Shown here piece by piece: positions 32,474 to 40,844 of a DNA stretch of 64,000 nt (within the stretch, counting starts at the first letter, position 1; each line of letters begins with the position of its first letter). The stretch lies in assembly GCA_019114225.1 (NCBI GenBank), contig DXFW01000004.1, forward strand, positions 62,001 through 126,000, written 5' to 3'. The position numbers and the translations under genes were made by a program. The notes beneath the pieces are model-generated. The model did not search any database, was not told where the DNA came from, and saw only the letters and a list, made by a program, of their open reading frames with translations. The DNA comes from Candidatus Allofournierella pullicola. Lineage in GTDB: Bacteria > Bacillota > Clostridia > Oscillospirales > Ruminococcaceae.

Positions 32474-33586
32474 TTAACGCCCGGCCTGCCGCTGGCCGCC
32501 GCCGTTCTGGGTCAGCAGGTCCAGCAGGCCGAAGGCCACAGCCGCCGTCTGCACGATGGCCGCCCGGTGCAAAATGCAGGGGTCGTGGCGGCCCTGGATC
32601 TGCAGGGTGGCCGCCTCGTTTTTGGCAAGGTCCACCGTCTGCTGGGGCTTGTAAATGCTGGGTGTGGGCCGCACACAGCTGCGCAGCACCAGGGGCATGC
32701 CGTTGGAAATGCCGCCGTTTACCCCGCCGGAATTGTTGGAGAGGGCGGTCACACGCCCGTCCTTCACGGTGAGGGGGTCGTTGGCCTCGCTGCCCGCGAG
32801 ATTCGCAAAGCCGAAGCCCGCCCCGAACTCCACCCCTTTCACCGCCGGGATGGAAAAGAGCAGGTGAGAGAGCACGCTCTCCACGCTGTCAAAGAAGGGC
32901 TCGCCCAGGCCCGCCGGCAGGCCCAGCACCGCCGTTTCCAGAACGCCCCCCACGCTGTCGCCTTCGGCGGCGGCGGCGCGGATACGCGCCTGCATTTTTG
33001 CCCCGGCGGCCTCGTCCAGCACCGGGAAGCCGGTGTTGGCTTCCAGCGCTTCCAGCTGGGTGCGCAGGGCGCTCCCCTCAAAGGCCAGGGACGCGTCGGA
33101 GGCGTCCGCCACGCGGGCGATGTGGGTGGCGATCAGAACGCCCTTCGCCGCCAGAATGCTCTGGCACAGCGCCCCCGCCGCGGTGAGGGCGGCGGTGACC
33201 CGGCCGGAAAAATGCCCGCCGCCCCGCCAGTCCTCAAAGCCGGCGTATTTCACATGGGCGGTGTAGTCCGCGTGGCCGGGCCGGGCAAGGCCCACGGTTT
33301 TGGCGTAGTCGCCCGAGCGGGTGTTCTGATTCCCGATGACCAGCGTCACCGGGGTGCCGGTGGTAAAGCCGTTATACACGCCGCTGAGAATGTTCACCTT
33401 GTCCGCCTCGGTGCGGGCGGTGGAAAGACCGTCCTTTTTGGCCCGGCGCTTGTCCATCTGAAAGGCGATGTGATCTTCGTCCACCGGGTGCCCGGCGGCA
33501 AGGCCGTCCAGCACCGCGCCGATGGCCGCGCCGTGGCTCTCGCCGAAGATGGTCAGCTTCACCGCGCTGCCAAAAGAGTTGCTCAT
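32474..33586 (-). CDS. aroC: Chorismate synthase
   Basis: A 370-aa FMN-dependent enzyme producing chorismate from EPSP. Conserved motifs are GESHGAAIGAVLDG at the N-terminus (phosphate- and FMN-binding His), the RRAKKDGLSTARTEADKV region, GHADYTAHVKY and RPTPSIYKPQQTVD near the C-terminus (RPTPSI is diagnostic). Length is normal. It lies 4 bases downstream of aroB and 16 upstream of the aroE-aroK gene. Confidence 0.96.
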   Translation of the reverse strand: MSNSFGSAVKLTIFGESHGAAIGAVLDGLAAGHPVDEDHIAFQMDKRRAKKDGLSTARTEADKVNILSGVYNGFTTGTPVTLVIGNQNTRSGDYAKTVGLARPGHADYTAHVKYAGFEDWRGGGHFSGRVTAALTAAGALCQSILAAKGVLIATHIARVADASDASLAFEGSALRTQLEALEANTGFPVLDEAAGAKMQARIRAAAAEGDSVGGVLETAVLGLPAGLGEPFFDSVESVLSHLLFSIPAVKGVEFGAGFGFANLAGSEANDPLTVKDGRVTALSNNSGGVNGGISNGMPLVLRSCVRPTPSIYKPQQTVDLAKNEAATLQIQGRHDPCILHRAAIVQTAAVAFGLLDLLTQNGGGQRQAGR

Positions 33587-33590
33587 CTCG

Positions 33591-34613
33591 TCACTTCCCC
33601 ATCACAATGGTTTCCAGCTCGCTCAAGGGGGCTTTGTCCAGCCGCCAGCAGCCGAGGCCCGGCACCTTCACCAGGGTGATGGAGTTGCCCCGGGCCTTTT
33701 TGTCGTGAAGCATATAGGCCAGAACTTTTTCCTTGTTGTAGCTTGCGCGGCAGGGCAGGCCCAGCTTGCGCAGCACCGCGCGGGTGCGCTTTTGCAATTG
33801 CTTGTCCTCGATCATGGGCAGCATGCCCAGCGCCACGCACTCGCCGTGGAAAAGGCCGTTTTTGCGCCGGCCGCCCACGCCCTTCACCGCCTCGATCCCG
33901 TGGCCCAGGGTGTGGCCGAAGTTCAGGATGGCCCGCAGGCCCTGCTCGGTCTCGTCCCGCTCCACCACGTTCTTTTTGATGAGCAGGCTGCGGCGGATGA
34001 TGGTCTCCAGCTCGGCGTCCACGTCGCCCTTTTCAAACAGTTCGAACAGCTCCGCGTCGCAGGTGAGGCTCATCTTCACGCTCTCGGCCAAGCCGTTCAC
34101 GAAGTGGCGGCGGGGCAGGGTGGAGAGGGTGTCCGGGTCCACCACCACCAGTTTGGGCTGCCAGAAGGCGCCCACGATGTTCTTGGTGCGGCCCAAATCC
34201 ACCGCCACCTTGCCGCCGATGGAGGAGTCGATCTGGGAGAGGGTGGTGGTGGGGCAGTTGATGAAGTCCACCCCGCGCATGTAGGTGGCGGCCACAAAGC
34301 CCGCCAGATCACCCACCACGCCGCCGCCCACGGCCACCACCGCGTCGGAGCGGCCGAAGCCCGCCTCCAGCATGGCCTCCAGCAGCTTCTGGTACATGGC
34401 GAGGCTCTTGCTGCCCTCGCCCTGGGGCACGGTGTAAACAACGCCCTCCCTGCACTGGGCGCGCACCGTTTCGGCGTATTCGGCGGGCACGCCGCTGTCG
34501 GTGACGATGAACACCTTGCGGTTCAGATTGATGAGGGCGGAGAGATTCTTCAGCGCCCCCCGCTTCAGGATGATGTCGTAGCTTCGCGCGCCCAGACGCA
34601 TGGTCAGTTTCAT
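33591..34613 (-). CDS. aroB: 3-dehydroquinate synthase
   Basis: A 340-aa NAD- and zinc-dependent enzyme, step 2 of the pathway. Motifs: VTDSGVP, GEGSKSLAMYQKLLEAML, VAVGGGVVGDLAGFVAATYMRGVDF's glycine-rich core, QIDSSIGGKVAVDL and the zinc-binding NFGHTLGHGIEA. Adjacent spacing of 4 bases to both pheA and aroC marks tight operon structure. Confidence 0.96.
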   Translation of the reverse strand: MKLTMRLGARSYDIILKRGALKNLSALINLNRKVFIVTDSGVPAEYAETVRAQCREGVVYTVPQGEGSKSLAMYQKLLEAMLEAGFGRSDAVVAVGGGVVGDLAGFVAATYMRGVDFINCPTTTLSQIDSSIGGKVAVDLGRTKNIVGAFWQPKLVVVDPDTLSTLPRRHFVNGLAESVKMSLTCDAELFELFEKGDVDAELETIIRRSLLIKKNVVERDETEQGLRAILNFGHTLGHGIEAVKGVGGRRKNGLFHGECVALGMLPMIEDKQLQKRTRAVLRKLGLPCRASYNKEKVLAYMLHDKKARGNSITLVKVPGLGCWRLDKAPLSELETIVMGK

Positions 34614-34617
34614 TTCC

Positions 34618-35709
34618 TTACTCCCTTTCCTCTCCGGCGCTGCGGGAATAGACCCCCAGCACCCGCACCGTGTCGCACACGCCGTCCAGCTCCTTCAGCA
34701 GCGCGCGGGCGCTGTCGCTGTCGGTGCGGCCCACCAGCTCCACATAAAAATAATATTCAAAGGGCACGCCGGGTTTCGGGCGGCTCTTGATACTCTCCAT
34801 ATTGAAGCCCGCCGCGCCGATGGCCTGGATGACCCGGGCCAGCATGCCCGCCTTGTGCTCCACGGTGAACAGAAGGCTGAACCGGTCGCCTCCGGTGTTG
34901 GGCGTTTTGCTGATGACGATGAAACGGGTGGTGTTGTCGCCGTCGGAGTTGATGTCCGCGGCCAGCACTTCCAGGCCGTAGAGCGCGGCGGTCTCGGCGC
35001 TGGCGATGGCCGCCAGCGACTTGTCGCCCCCTTCGGCCACCTGCTTTGCCGCCATGGCGGTGTTGGCGCAGCTCTCGGCGTGCAGGGAAAGGCTCTTCAA
35101 AAAGCGCTCGCTCTGGGCGATGGCCTGGGGATGGCTGAACACCTTTTTCACGTCCGCCAGCGTCGCCCCCGGCAGGCCCAGCAGATTCTGGCGCACCGGC
35201 AGATCGTACACCGCCGTGACGAAGATATCCTTGTGAGCGTAACACAGGTCCAGCACCGCCGCCACGTCCCCGGCGTGGCTGTTCTCAAAGGGCAGCACGC
35301 CGCAGGCGGCGCGGCCGCCGGCCACTTCCTCGAACACCCCGCCGAAGGTGGGGCAGGGAATGGCCTTTGCCCGGGGGAACAGCTTTTTCAGCGCGATGTG
35401 GGAAAAAGCGCCCTCCACCCCCTGGTAGGCCGCCTTGTCCCGCCCCAGCACCTTGGTCTGGTACTGGCGGGAGAGGGCCATCTGGTGCTTGATGTAGTCG
35501 GTGTAATAGGGGGCCAGGTCCTTGTTTTTCAAAAGGGCCAGGTTCTTTTCGATCACCTGGGCCTCCCGCCCGGCGTCCAGCACCGGCAGGCCGTGGGCCT
35601 CCTTGTAGGCCGCCACCCGGCCCACCGCCGCCATGCGCTCTTCAAACAGCGCGGCCATCTGCCGGTCCACCTGGTCGATGGTGCGGCGTGCCTCATCCAG
35701 TTCGTTCAT
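34618..35709 (-). CDS. pheA: Bifunctional chorismate mutase / prephenate dehydratase
   Basis: A 363-aa P-protein, the start of the aromatic operon. Residues 1-85 form an AroQ-type chorismate mutase helical domain (RRTIDQVDRQMAALFEER). About 90-270 are prephenate dehydratase (GVEGAFSHIALKKLFP, GVLPFENSHAGDV, TRFIVISKTP; the usual TRF motif is present). About 277-355 are an ACT domain (SLLFTVEHKAGMLARVI, then SIKSRPKPGVPFEYYFYVEL, containing the ESRP-like Phe-binding motif as IKSRP). Phenylalanine feedback through the ACT domain is expected from the family. The ATG at 35709 follows CAAGGG. Confidence 0.95.
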   Translation of the reverse strand: MNELDEARRTIDQVDRQMAALFEERMAAVGRVAAYKEAHGLPVLDAGREAQVIEKNLALLKNKDLAPYYTDYIKHQMALSRQYQTKVLGRDKAAYQGVEGAFSHIALKKLFPRAKAIPCPTFGGVFEEVAGGRAACGVLPFENSHAGDVAAVLDLCYAHKDIFVTAVYDLPVRQNLLGLPGATLADVKKVFSHPQAIAQSERFLKSLSLHAESCANTAMAAKQVAEGGDKSLAAIASAETAALYGLEVLAADINSDGDNTTRFIVISKTPNTGGDRFSLLFTVEHKAGMLARVIQAIGAAGFNMESIKSRPKPGVPFEYYFYVELVGRTDSDSARALLKELDGVCDTVRVLGVYSRSAGEERE

Positions 35710-35741
35710 CCCTTGGCCCCCTTTTTGCTCTGTCGCAGTAA

Positions 35742-35770
35742 AGTATACCATAAACGGGCCTATTGCACAA
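35742..35770 (-). promoter_or_regulatory. Promoter of the aromatic operon
   Basis: Minus-strand TTGTGC (35765-35770), 17-base spacer, TATACT (35742-35747), 33 bases before the pheA start. No leader peptide, T-box or other attenuator fits in the short leader, so control must be at initiation or on the enzymes. Confidence 0.6.
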
Positions 35771-35782
35771 TAAAAAGGACAC

Positions 35783-35813
35783 AAAAAATCCCGGCGGACT
35801 TGTGTCCGCCGGG
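35783..35813 (-). terminator. Terminator of the plsC-yesL operon
   Basis: CCCGGCGGAC / GTCCGCCGGG hairpin with a TTGT-type loop and a six-T run on the minus strand, 8 bases past the stop of the 52-aa gene. Confidence 0.85.
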
Positions 35814-35820
35814 AGGGCAT

Positions 35821-35979
35821 TCAAGGTTCTTTTTTGGGCTTGTCCGCCTCTTTGCCCCGCACCAGTTCCTCAAAGCGGCGCTCGCGGCCGTAGATGGGGC
35901 GGTAGGGGTTGTCCAGCTGGGCGCTCAGGGGGCGGGGCTGCTTTTTTTCGCCCCGGCGCAAAAAGGAGGGCAGTTTCAT
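35821..35979 (-). CDS. Small basic protein, unknown function
   Basis: A 52-aa protein beginning MKLPSFLRRGEKKQ and ending in a Lys/Glu-rich tail. Its ATG overlaps the stop of the YesL-like gene (ATGA) and GAGGAG lies upstream, so it is a coupled last gene before the terminator. No family recognised and no transmembrane segment. Confidence 0.6.
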   Translation of the reverse strand: MKLPSFLRRGEKKQPRPLSAQLDNPYRPIYGRERRFEELVRGKEADKPKKEP

Positions 35980-36773
35980 TCCTGCGGCTCCTCTTCCAGC
36001 TCGGCCTCCCGCCGTTTGCGGAACTTTTCTTCCAGGCCGAAGACCTTGTCCATGATCCGGTAGGCGATCTGCTGGCAGAACACCGTCACCGGCACAAAGC
36101 CCAGCAGCACCAGCGCCAGCACCGACACAGGGAACATCAGCAGCATGGCCAGCCAGTAGGCGATCTGCACCACGGCCATCAGCAGCGCCCACAGGGCGTT
36201 GCTCAGGGCCAGGAACAGGCTGTTTTTCAAAAGGGGAATAAAGCCGAGGTCCATCAGCACCAGCTGCCCGAACACAAAGGGCAGACACATGCCGGTGAGC
36301 AGCAGGTTCAGCGCCATCAGCGCGGAGGCGACAAGGTCCAGCGATAGCAGCCCCATGATGAGGCACCAGAACATGAACAGCTGGCCGGCGGTGAGAACGC
36401 CCAGCAGCGCGCCGGGGGCCATGGAGGCCCGCCAGTTGTTTTTGAAGGCCCGCTTGTAGACGTGCCACCAGTAGCCCGGCTCGTCCCGCAGCGAGCGCAG
36501 CACCGTGTCGTGCATGCCCGCCAGGCCGGGCCCGGCGATCACGCCGCCCACAAGGCCCCCCGCCAGGGTGAACAGCAGATTCTGGCCCAGCACGCCAATG
36601 CCCACCAGCAGCGTCCAGGGGATGTAGCCCAGCAGACACAGGAGGCTGGCCTTGAAAAAGCTGCCCCAGTCGCGCCCCAGCACCTCAAAGAAGCGGGCTG
36701 CGCCGGTTTTGCGGGGCGCGTCCTTGGCGACGCCCGGCCCCGGCCGGTCAAAGTTTCGGTTGAAAAATCCCAT
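35976..36773 (-). CDS. YesL/DUF624-like membrane protein
   Basis: A 265-aa polytopic protein with about six hydrophobic segments (for example LLCLLGYIPWTLLVGIGVL and FMFWCLIMGLLSLDLVASAL). The opening FFEVLGRDWGSFFKASLLCLLGYIP and the spacing of helices resemble the YesL/DUF624 family, often found near carbohydrate transporters, whose role is not established. The N-terminus (MGFFNRNFDRPG) and an acidic C-terminus are cytosolic. Membership is by general pattern and should be treated as probable. Confidence 0.65.
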   Translation of the reverse strand: MGFFNRNFDRPGPGVAKDAPRKTGAARFFEVLGRDWGSFFKASLLCLLGYIPWTLLVGIGVLGQNLLFTLAGGLVGGVIAGPGLAGMHDTVLRSLRDEPGYWWHVYKRAFKNNWRASMAPGALLGVLTAGQLFMFWCLIMGLLSLDLVASALMALNLLLTGMCLPFVFGQLVLMDLGFIPLLKNSLFLALSNALWALLMAVVQIAYWLAMLLMFPVSVLALVLLGFVPVTVFCQQIAYRIMDKVFGLEEKFRKRREAELEEEPQE

Positions 36774-36823
36774 CGGTCATTCCCCTTTTTGCGGCGCGAG
36801 GCCGTGTTGTTTTGTCAAAGCCG

Positions 36824-37576
36824 TCACCGGGCGCAAGCCCCTGCGGTGAGCAGCTCATAGAGCGCCTGGTTCTCGTCCGGGTATTCCGCCAGCGTCTTTC
36901 CTTCGGCAAAGCCCCGGCGGGAGAGATGGAAGCGTTCAAGATAGGCCCGGGTCTCTTCGCTCAGGTCCAGCGCGTCTAGCGCCGGGCAGTCGGAAAAGGC
37001 GAACAGCTCCACGCCCTCCAGGCCGGAGCCCTCTTCCGGCAGGCTTCCGTCCGCCGCCGCCAGCAGCTCGAAGGACGCCTGAAAGCTCTCCGGGTCGTCG
37101 GTGAGGAAGATGAGGCTGGTGCGGGCGTTTATGTCGCCGCTGAGGGTGGTGAGGCCCGCCATCTGGGTGTAGACGTCCACCGCGGCGGCGGAAGAAGCGG
37201 AGGAGGAAGAGGCGCCGGAACTGCCCTCCTCTTCGCCTGCGCCCATCGAAAGCTGGTAGCCGTTCACCTGCACCACGGCGCTGCCGTCGCCGTTCAGGTC
37301 CAGGCCGTAGGCGGAAAGGGCGTCGCCCAGCTCGGTGAGCACGGTGTCGGGGATGTACTGTTCGGTGACCAGCGTGATCTGGTAGTCCGGCAGGGTGCGG
37401 CCGAAGAAGTCCGCCGCCAGCCAGACCACCACCGCCAGCACCGCGGCGGCGATCCCCACGTGCAGCCGGTGATAATACCACCAGTTGGCGGCCTTTTCCT
37501 TCCGGGTCGGCTGCCGGGGCTCGTCGGGCTTCAGGTCCTCGGGTTTGATGTTCAGCGTGTAGCGTGCGCTTGCCAT
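36824..37576 (-). CDS. Hypothetical membrane-anchored protein
   Basis: A 250-aa protein: cytosolic Lys/Pro-rich N-terminus (TLNIKPEDLKPDEPRQPTRK), one transmembrane helix (VGIAAAVLAVVVWLAADFF, about 40-58), and an extracytoplasmic domain interrupted by a Ser/Ala-rich low-complexity stretch (about 115-135). The exterior part contains DLNGDGSAVV, a possible calcium-binding-like loop, and ARTSLIFLTDDPESFQ. No family recognised. It is 31 bases after plsC and 50 before the YesL-like gene, so it is co-transcribed with them. Confidence 0.65.
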   Translation of the reverse strand: MASARYTLNIKPEDLKPDEPRQPTRKEKAANWWYYHRLHVGIAAAVLAVVVWLAADFFGRTLPDYQITLVTEQYIPDTVLTELGDALSAYGLDLNGDGSAVVQVNGYQLSMGAGEEEGSSGASSSSASSAAAVDVYTQMAGLTTLSGDINARTSLIFLTDDPESFQASFELLAAADGSLPEEGSGLEGVELFAFSDCPALDALDLSEETRAYLERFHLSRRGFAEGKTLAEYPDENQALYELLTAGACAR

Positions 37577-37607
37577 GGAACGTTACCTCCGAAAATTACC
37601 GCCCGTT

Positions 37608-38345
37608 TCAGCGATTGCCGCTGTGGCTGGGCAGGTGCCGGGCAATGGCCTCCGCGGTGCGCTGGGGCAGCGCGCGGATCTCCTCTTTGGTGAGCCCCTC
37701 GGTCTCGATGGGCTCCAGCACCCGGATGGTCACATGGGCCGGGTGCATGAACATATGGTGGTTCTCCATGATGTCCCGGCTGCCGGTGATGGCCAGGGGC
37801 ACGATGGGGGCCTTTGCCTTGGTGGCCACCCGGAAAGCCCCGCTCTTGAACTCCAGAAGGCTGCCTTCCGCCCCCTTGTTGCGGGTGCCCTCGGGGAAGA
37901 TGGTGAGGGAGTAGCCCTTTTTCACCAGGTCGATGGCCTCGTTCAGCGCCGCCATGGCCTTGCGGGGGTCCTCCCGGTCCAGAAAGACGCAGTGCAAAAG
38001 GCGCATCCAGCCCCGCACCAGCGGCAGCTTGTCCACCTCTTTTTTGGACACCAGGCCGTGGGGCGCGTCCAGCTGGGTGAGCACCAGCGGAATGTCGTAA
38101 TAGCTGCGGTGGTTGCCGGCAAAAACGCAGGGCCGGCCCTTGGGGATGTTTTCCAGCCCCTCCACCGTCACCGTCACGCCCGCCAGCTTCAAAAGGCGGT
38201 TCGCCCAGTGGGGCACGTGCTCGGCGGCCAGCGCGTCCGCCGTGGCCCAGTCGCCCGCCTCCAGCGCTTTGAGGCCCCGGCGCAGCGCGGGCAGATGGAG
38301 CAGCATATAGCCCCAGAAATAAGCAAACCAGATCAATGTGCGCAT
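37608..38345 (-). CDS. plsC: 1-acyl-sn-glycerol-3-phosphate acyltransferase (PlsC-like)
   Basis: A 245-aa membrane-associated acyltransferase that forms phosphatidic acid from lysophosphatidic acid. N-terminal hydrophobic helix (LIWFAYFWGYMLLHL) anchors it. Motif I is NHRSYYD (the HxxxxD catalytic dyad), motif II is around LHCVFLDRED, motif III is FPEGTRNKG (acceptor phosphate binding) and motif IV is VPLAITGS. The ATG at 38345 was chosen over an in-frame one 12 codons upstream because GGAGG lies 9 bases before it. First gene of a four-gene unit. Confidence 0.9.
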   Translation of the reverse strand: MRTLIWFAYFWGYMLLHLPALRRGLKALEAGDWATADALAAEHVPHWANRLLKLAGVTVTVEGLENIPKGRPCVFAGNHRSYYDIPLVLTQLDAPHGLVSKKEVDKLPLVRGWMRLLHCVFLDREDPRKAMAALNEAIDLVKKGYSLTIFPEGTRNKGAEGSLLEFKSGAFRVATKAKAPIVPLAITGSRDIMENHHMFMHPAHVTIRVLEPIETEGLTKEEIRALPQRTAEAIARHLPSHSGNR

Positions 38346-38397
38346 GAAAACGGGCCTCCAAAACAGGGGATTCGGCCGCAAAAAGCCGTTAAAGGTT

Positions 38398-38406
38398 ATT
38401 GTAGCA
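38398..38406 (-). promoter_or_regulatory. Extended -10 promoter of the plsC operon
   Basis: Minus-strand TGC-TACAAT about 55 bases before the plsC start. The -35 region is AT-rich but not consensus. Confidence 0.5.
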
Positions 38407-38424
38407 CGGAATTGTGAAAATAAA

Positions 38425-38502
38425 AAGACAAAAATCCGCCCCGGACGGCGGGCCCGAAAGGGGAGACACAGCTCCGGTCCGGCCCGCCGCCCGGGGCGGG
38501 GG
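38425..38502 (-). terminator. Terminator after malQ
   Basis: A long imperfect stem (about 38436-38453 with 38482-38499: CCGCCCCGG..CGGCGGGCC and GGCCCGCCG..CGGGGCGG) with a smaller inner hairpin, then a T-rich run on the minus strand (38425-38435). Confidence 0.75.
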
Positions 38503-38520
38503 AGGGATACGAAGGAAGGA

Positions 38521-39999
38521 TCAGCGGCCCGTCCGTTCGTAGAGTTCGGTCAGCGCGCGGATCCGCTTTGCAAGGGCGGGGCTCGCCGCGCCCGGGGCCA
38601 TCCGCCACTGCCAGTTGCCCCCGGCCTTGCTGGGGGTGTTCATGCGGGCCGAGGCGGGCAGAGCCAGCCAGTCCTGCATGGGGATGACGGCGGTGTCGCT
38701 CACGCTGGCAAAGGCGGTGCGGATGAAGGCGTCCACCAGCTTTTCCCCCTCGCCGCAGGCCATGTAGGCCCGGGCCAGCGCCACGTCCTCCGGGTCGGCT
38801 TCGGTCTGCCAGGCGGCGGTGGTGGTGTTGTCGTGGGTGCCGGTGTAGACCACCGAGTTGGGGATGTAGTTGTGGGGCATGTAGTCCCCGGCTTCCCGGC
38901 GGTCAAAGGCGAATTGCAGCACCTTCATGCCGGGATAGCCGCTGGCTTCCAGCAGGGCCTTCACCTCGGGGGTGAGGTAGCCCAGGTCCTCGGCGATGAT
39001 ACGGGCGGAGGGAAGGTGCTTGTGCAGCGCGCGCATGAGCGCCATGCCCGGCCCCTTGCGCCACACGCCGTTTTTGGCGGTGTCGTCGCCGGCGGGGATG
39101 GCAAAATAGCTCTCAAAGCCCCGGAAGTGGTCGATACGCACCACGTCGTACACCGTGCAGGCGTGGGCCAGACGGCGCACCCACCAGGCGTAGCCGGTGG
39201 TGTAGTGGTAGTCCCAGTCGTAGAGGGGGTTGCCCCACAGCTGGCCGTCGGCGGCAAAGGCGTCCGGCGGGCAGCCCGCCACGGCGGCCATGCGCCGGTC
39301 GGCGGTGAGCTGGAACAGCTCCGGCCCGGCCCAGATGTCCGACGAGTCGGGGGAGACGTAGATGGGGATGTCGCCGATGATGGCAACGCCCTTTTCGCCC
39401 GCGTAGGCCTTGAGGGCGGTCCACTGGCGGTGGAAGAGGTACTGCACGCCCTTCCAGTAGCGCACCGGCCCCGCCAGCCGCTCGGCGGCCCGGCGCAAAG
39501 CTTCGGGCTGGCGCAGCCGCACCTCGTCGGGCCATTCCAGCCAGCTCTTCTGGCCGTTTTCGCCCTTCAGGGCCATGAACAGGGCGTAGTCCTCCAGCCA
39601 GAAGGCGTTTTCGGCACAGAAGGCCGCCAGGCCCTCGTCCTCCGGCTCCAGCCGGTCCACCGCTTTTTTCAAAAGCGCGTGGCGGCTTTGGTAGAGCGCG
39701 CCGTAGTCCACCGTCGTTTCATCGCCGCCCCAGGGGAAGGCTCCGGCCTCCCCCGCCTCCAGAAGGCCGTCCGCCTCCAGAAGACCGGGGTCGATGAAGT
39801 AGGGGTTTGCCGCAAAGGCGGAAAAGCTCTGGTAGGGGCTGTCGCCGTAGCCGGTGGGGCCGATGGGCAGGATCTGCCAGTAGCTCTGGCCCGCGTCGTG
39901 AAGAAAATCAATGAAATGCCGCGCCTCAGCGCCCAGCGTGCCAATGCCGTAAGGCCCCGGCAGGCTGGACAGGGGCAGAAGAACGCCAGCGGCTCTCAT
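38521..39999 (-). CDS. malQ: 4-alpha-glucanotransferase (amylomaltase)
   Basis: A 492-aa GH77 enzyme that disproportionates maltodextrins, transferring alpha-1,4-glucan chains. Motifs: RAAGVLLPLSSLPGPYGIGTLG at the N-terminus, PYQSFSAFAANPYFIDP, GDIPIYVSPDSSDIWA, VVRIDHFRGFESYFAIP (catalytic nucleophile Asp in RIDHFRGF), IIAEDLGYLTPEV (acid/base Glu) and GTHDNTTTAAW (third Asp). Length is that of the bacterial MalQ type without an N-terminal extension. The ATG at 39999 overlaps the upstream permease stop (ATGA). Its place at the end of the sugar importer operon suggests that the imported sugar is a maltodextrin. Confidence 0.96.
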   Translation of the reverse strand: MRAAGVLLPLSSLPGPYGIGTLGAEARHFIDFLHDAGQSYWQILPIGPTGYGDSPYQSFSAFAANPYFIDPGLLEADGLLEAGEAGAFPWGGDETTVDYGALYQSRHALLKKAVDRLEPEDEGLAAFCAENAFWLEDYALFMALKGENGQKSWLEWPDEVRLRQPEALRRAAERLAGPVRYWKGVQYLFHRQWTALKAYAGEKGVAIIGDIPIYVSPDSSDIWAGPELFQLTADRRMAAVAGCPPDAFAADGQLWGNPLYDWDYHYTTGYAWWVRRLAHACTVYDVVRIDHFRGFESYFAIPAGDDTAKNGVWRKGPGMALMRALHKHLPSARIIAEDLGYLTPEVKALLEASGYPGMKVLQFAFDRREAGDYMPHNYIPNSVVYTGTHDNTTTAAWQTEADPEDVALARAYMACGEGEKLVDAFIRTAFASVSDTAVIPMQDWLALPASARMNTPSKAGGNWQWRMAPGAASPALAKRIRALTELYERTGR

Positions 40000-40844
40000 C
40001 CCTTCACCGCGCCGGCCACGACGCCCTCGATGATGTACTTCTGGCAGGCCAGGTAGAACACGATGATGGGCAGGATGGTCAGCAGAATGCAGGCCATCAT
40101 GGGGCCCATCTCCACACGGCCGTAGCTGCCGCGGAAGTACTGGATGAGCATGGGGATGGTGCGGTATTTGCGGATGTCCAGCACCAGGGTGGGCAGCAGG
40201 TAGTCGTTCCACACCCACATGGCCTGCAGAATGGCCACAGAGATGAGGGTGGGCTTGAGGATGGGCAGCACCACCAGACCGTAGGTCTGCAGCGGGTTGC
40301 AGCCGTCGATGGTGGCGGCTTCCTCAATTTCCAGAGGAATGCTCTTCACAAAACCGCAGAACATGAACACCGCCAGACCCGCGCCGAAGCCCAGGTAGAT
40401 GATGCAGATGTTGTAGGGGGTGTTCAGCTTGAGGCTGTCGGCGGTCTGGGCCAGGGTGAACATCACCATCTGGAAGGGCACCACCATGCTGAACACGCAC
40501 AGGTAGTAGATGGCCTTGGAAATGGGCCCGTTGATGCGGGTGATGTACCAGGCGCACATGGAGCAGCACAGAAGGATCAGCGCCACCGAGGTCACGGTGA
40601 TGAAGGCGCTGTAGAAAAAGCTCTGCAAAAAGCCCTGGCTGACCACGGCGGCCACAAAGTTGGCCGCGCCGGCAAAGGTGTCGGCGGTGGGCAGCTGGAA
40701 CACGGTGCTGGTGCTGATGGCGGTCTCCGCCTTGAAGGAGTTGATCAGGATCATGAACACCGGGTAGACATACAGCACCGCCAGCACGGCGAACACCACG
40801 GTGAACGCCATGTTGAGGGCGTGTTTCGCTTTCAGATTGTTCAT
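39996..40844 (-). CDS. Sugar ABC transporter permease, MalG-like
   Basis: A 282-aa inner-membrane subunit with six predicted helices. The EAA loop reads EIEEAATIDGCNPLQTYGLVVLPILKP, which docks the ATPase. It begins MNNLKAKHALN and has the usual N-terminal cytosolic stub, then VYPVFMILINSFK. AAGGAGGTG precedes the ATG at 40844, and the start overlaps the stop of the previous permease (ATGA). It pairs with that permease and the binding protein to form a CUT1-type importer. Confidence 0.93.
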   Translation of the reverse strand: MNNLKAKHALNMAFTVVFAVLAVLYVYPVFMILINSFKAETAISTSTVFQLPTADTFAGAANFVAAVVSQGFLQSFFYSAFITVTSVALILLCCSMCAWYITRINGPISKAIYYLCVFSMVVPFQMVMFTLAQTADSLKLNTPYNICIIYLGFGAGLAVFMFCGFVKSIPLEIEEAATIDGCNPLQTYGLVVLPILKPTLISVAILQAMWVWNDYLLPTLVLDIRKYRTIPMLIQYFRGSYGRVEMGPMMACILLTILPIIVFYLACQKYIIEGVVAGAVKG

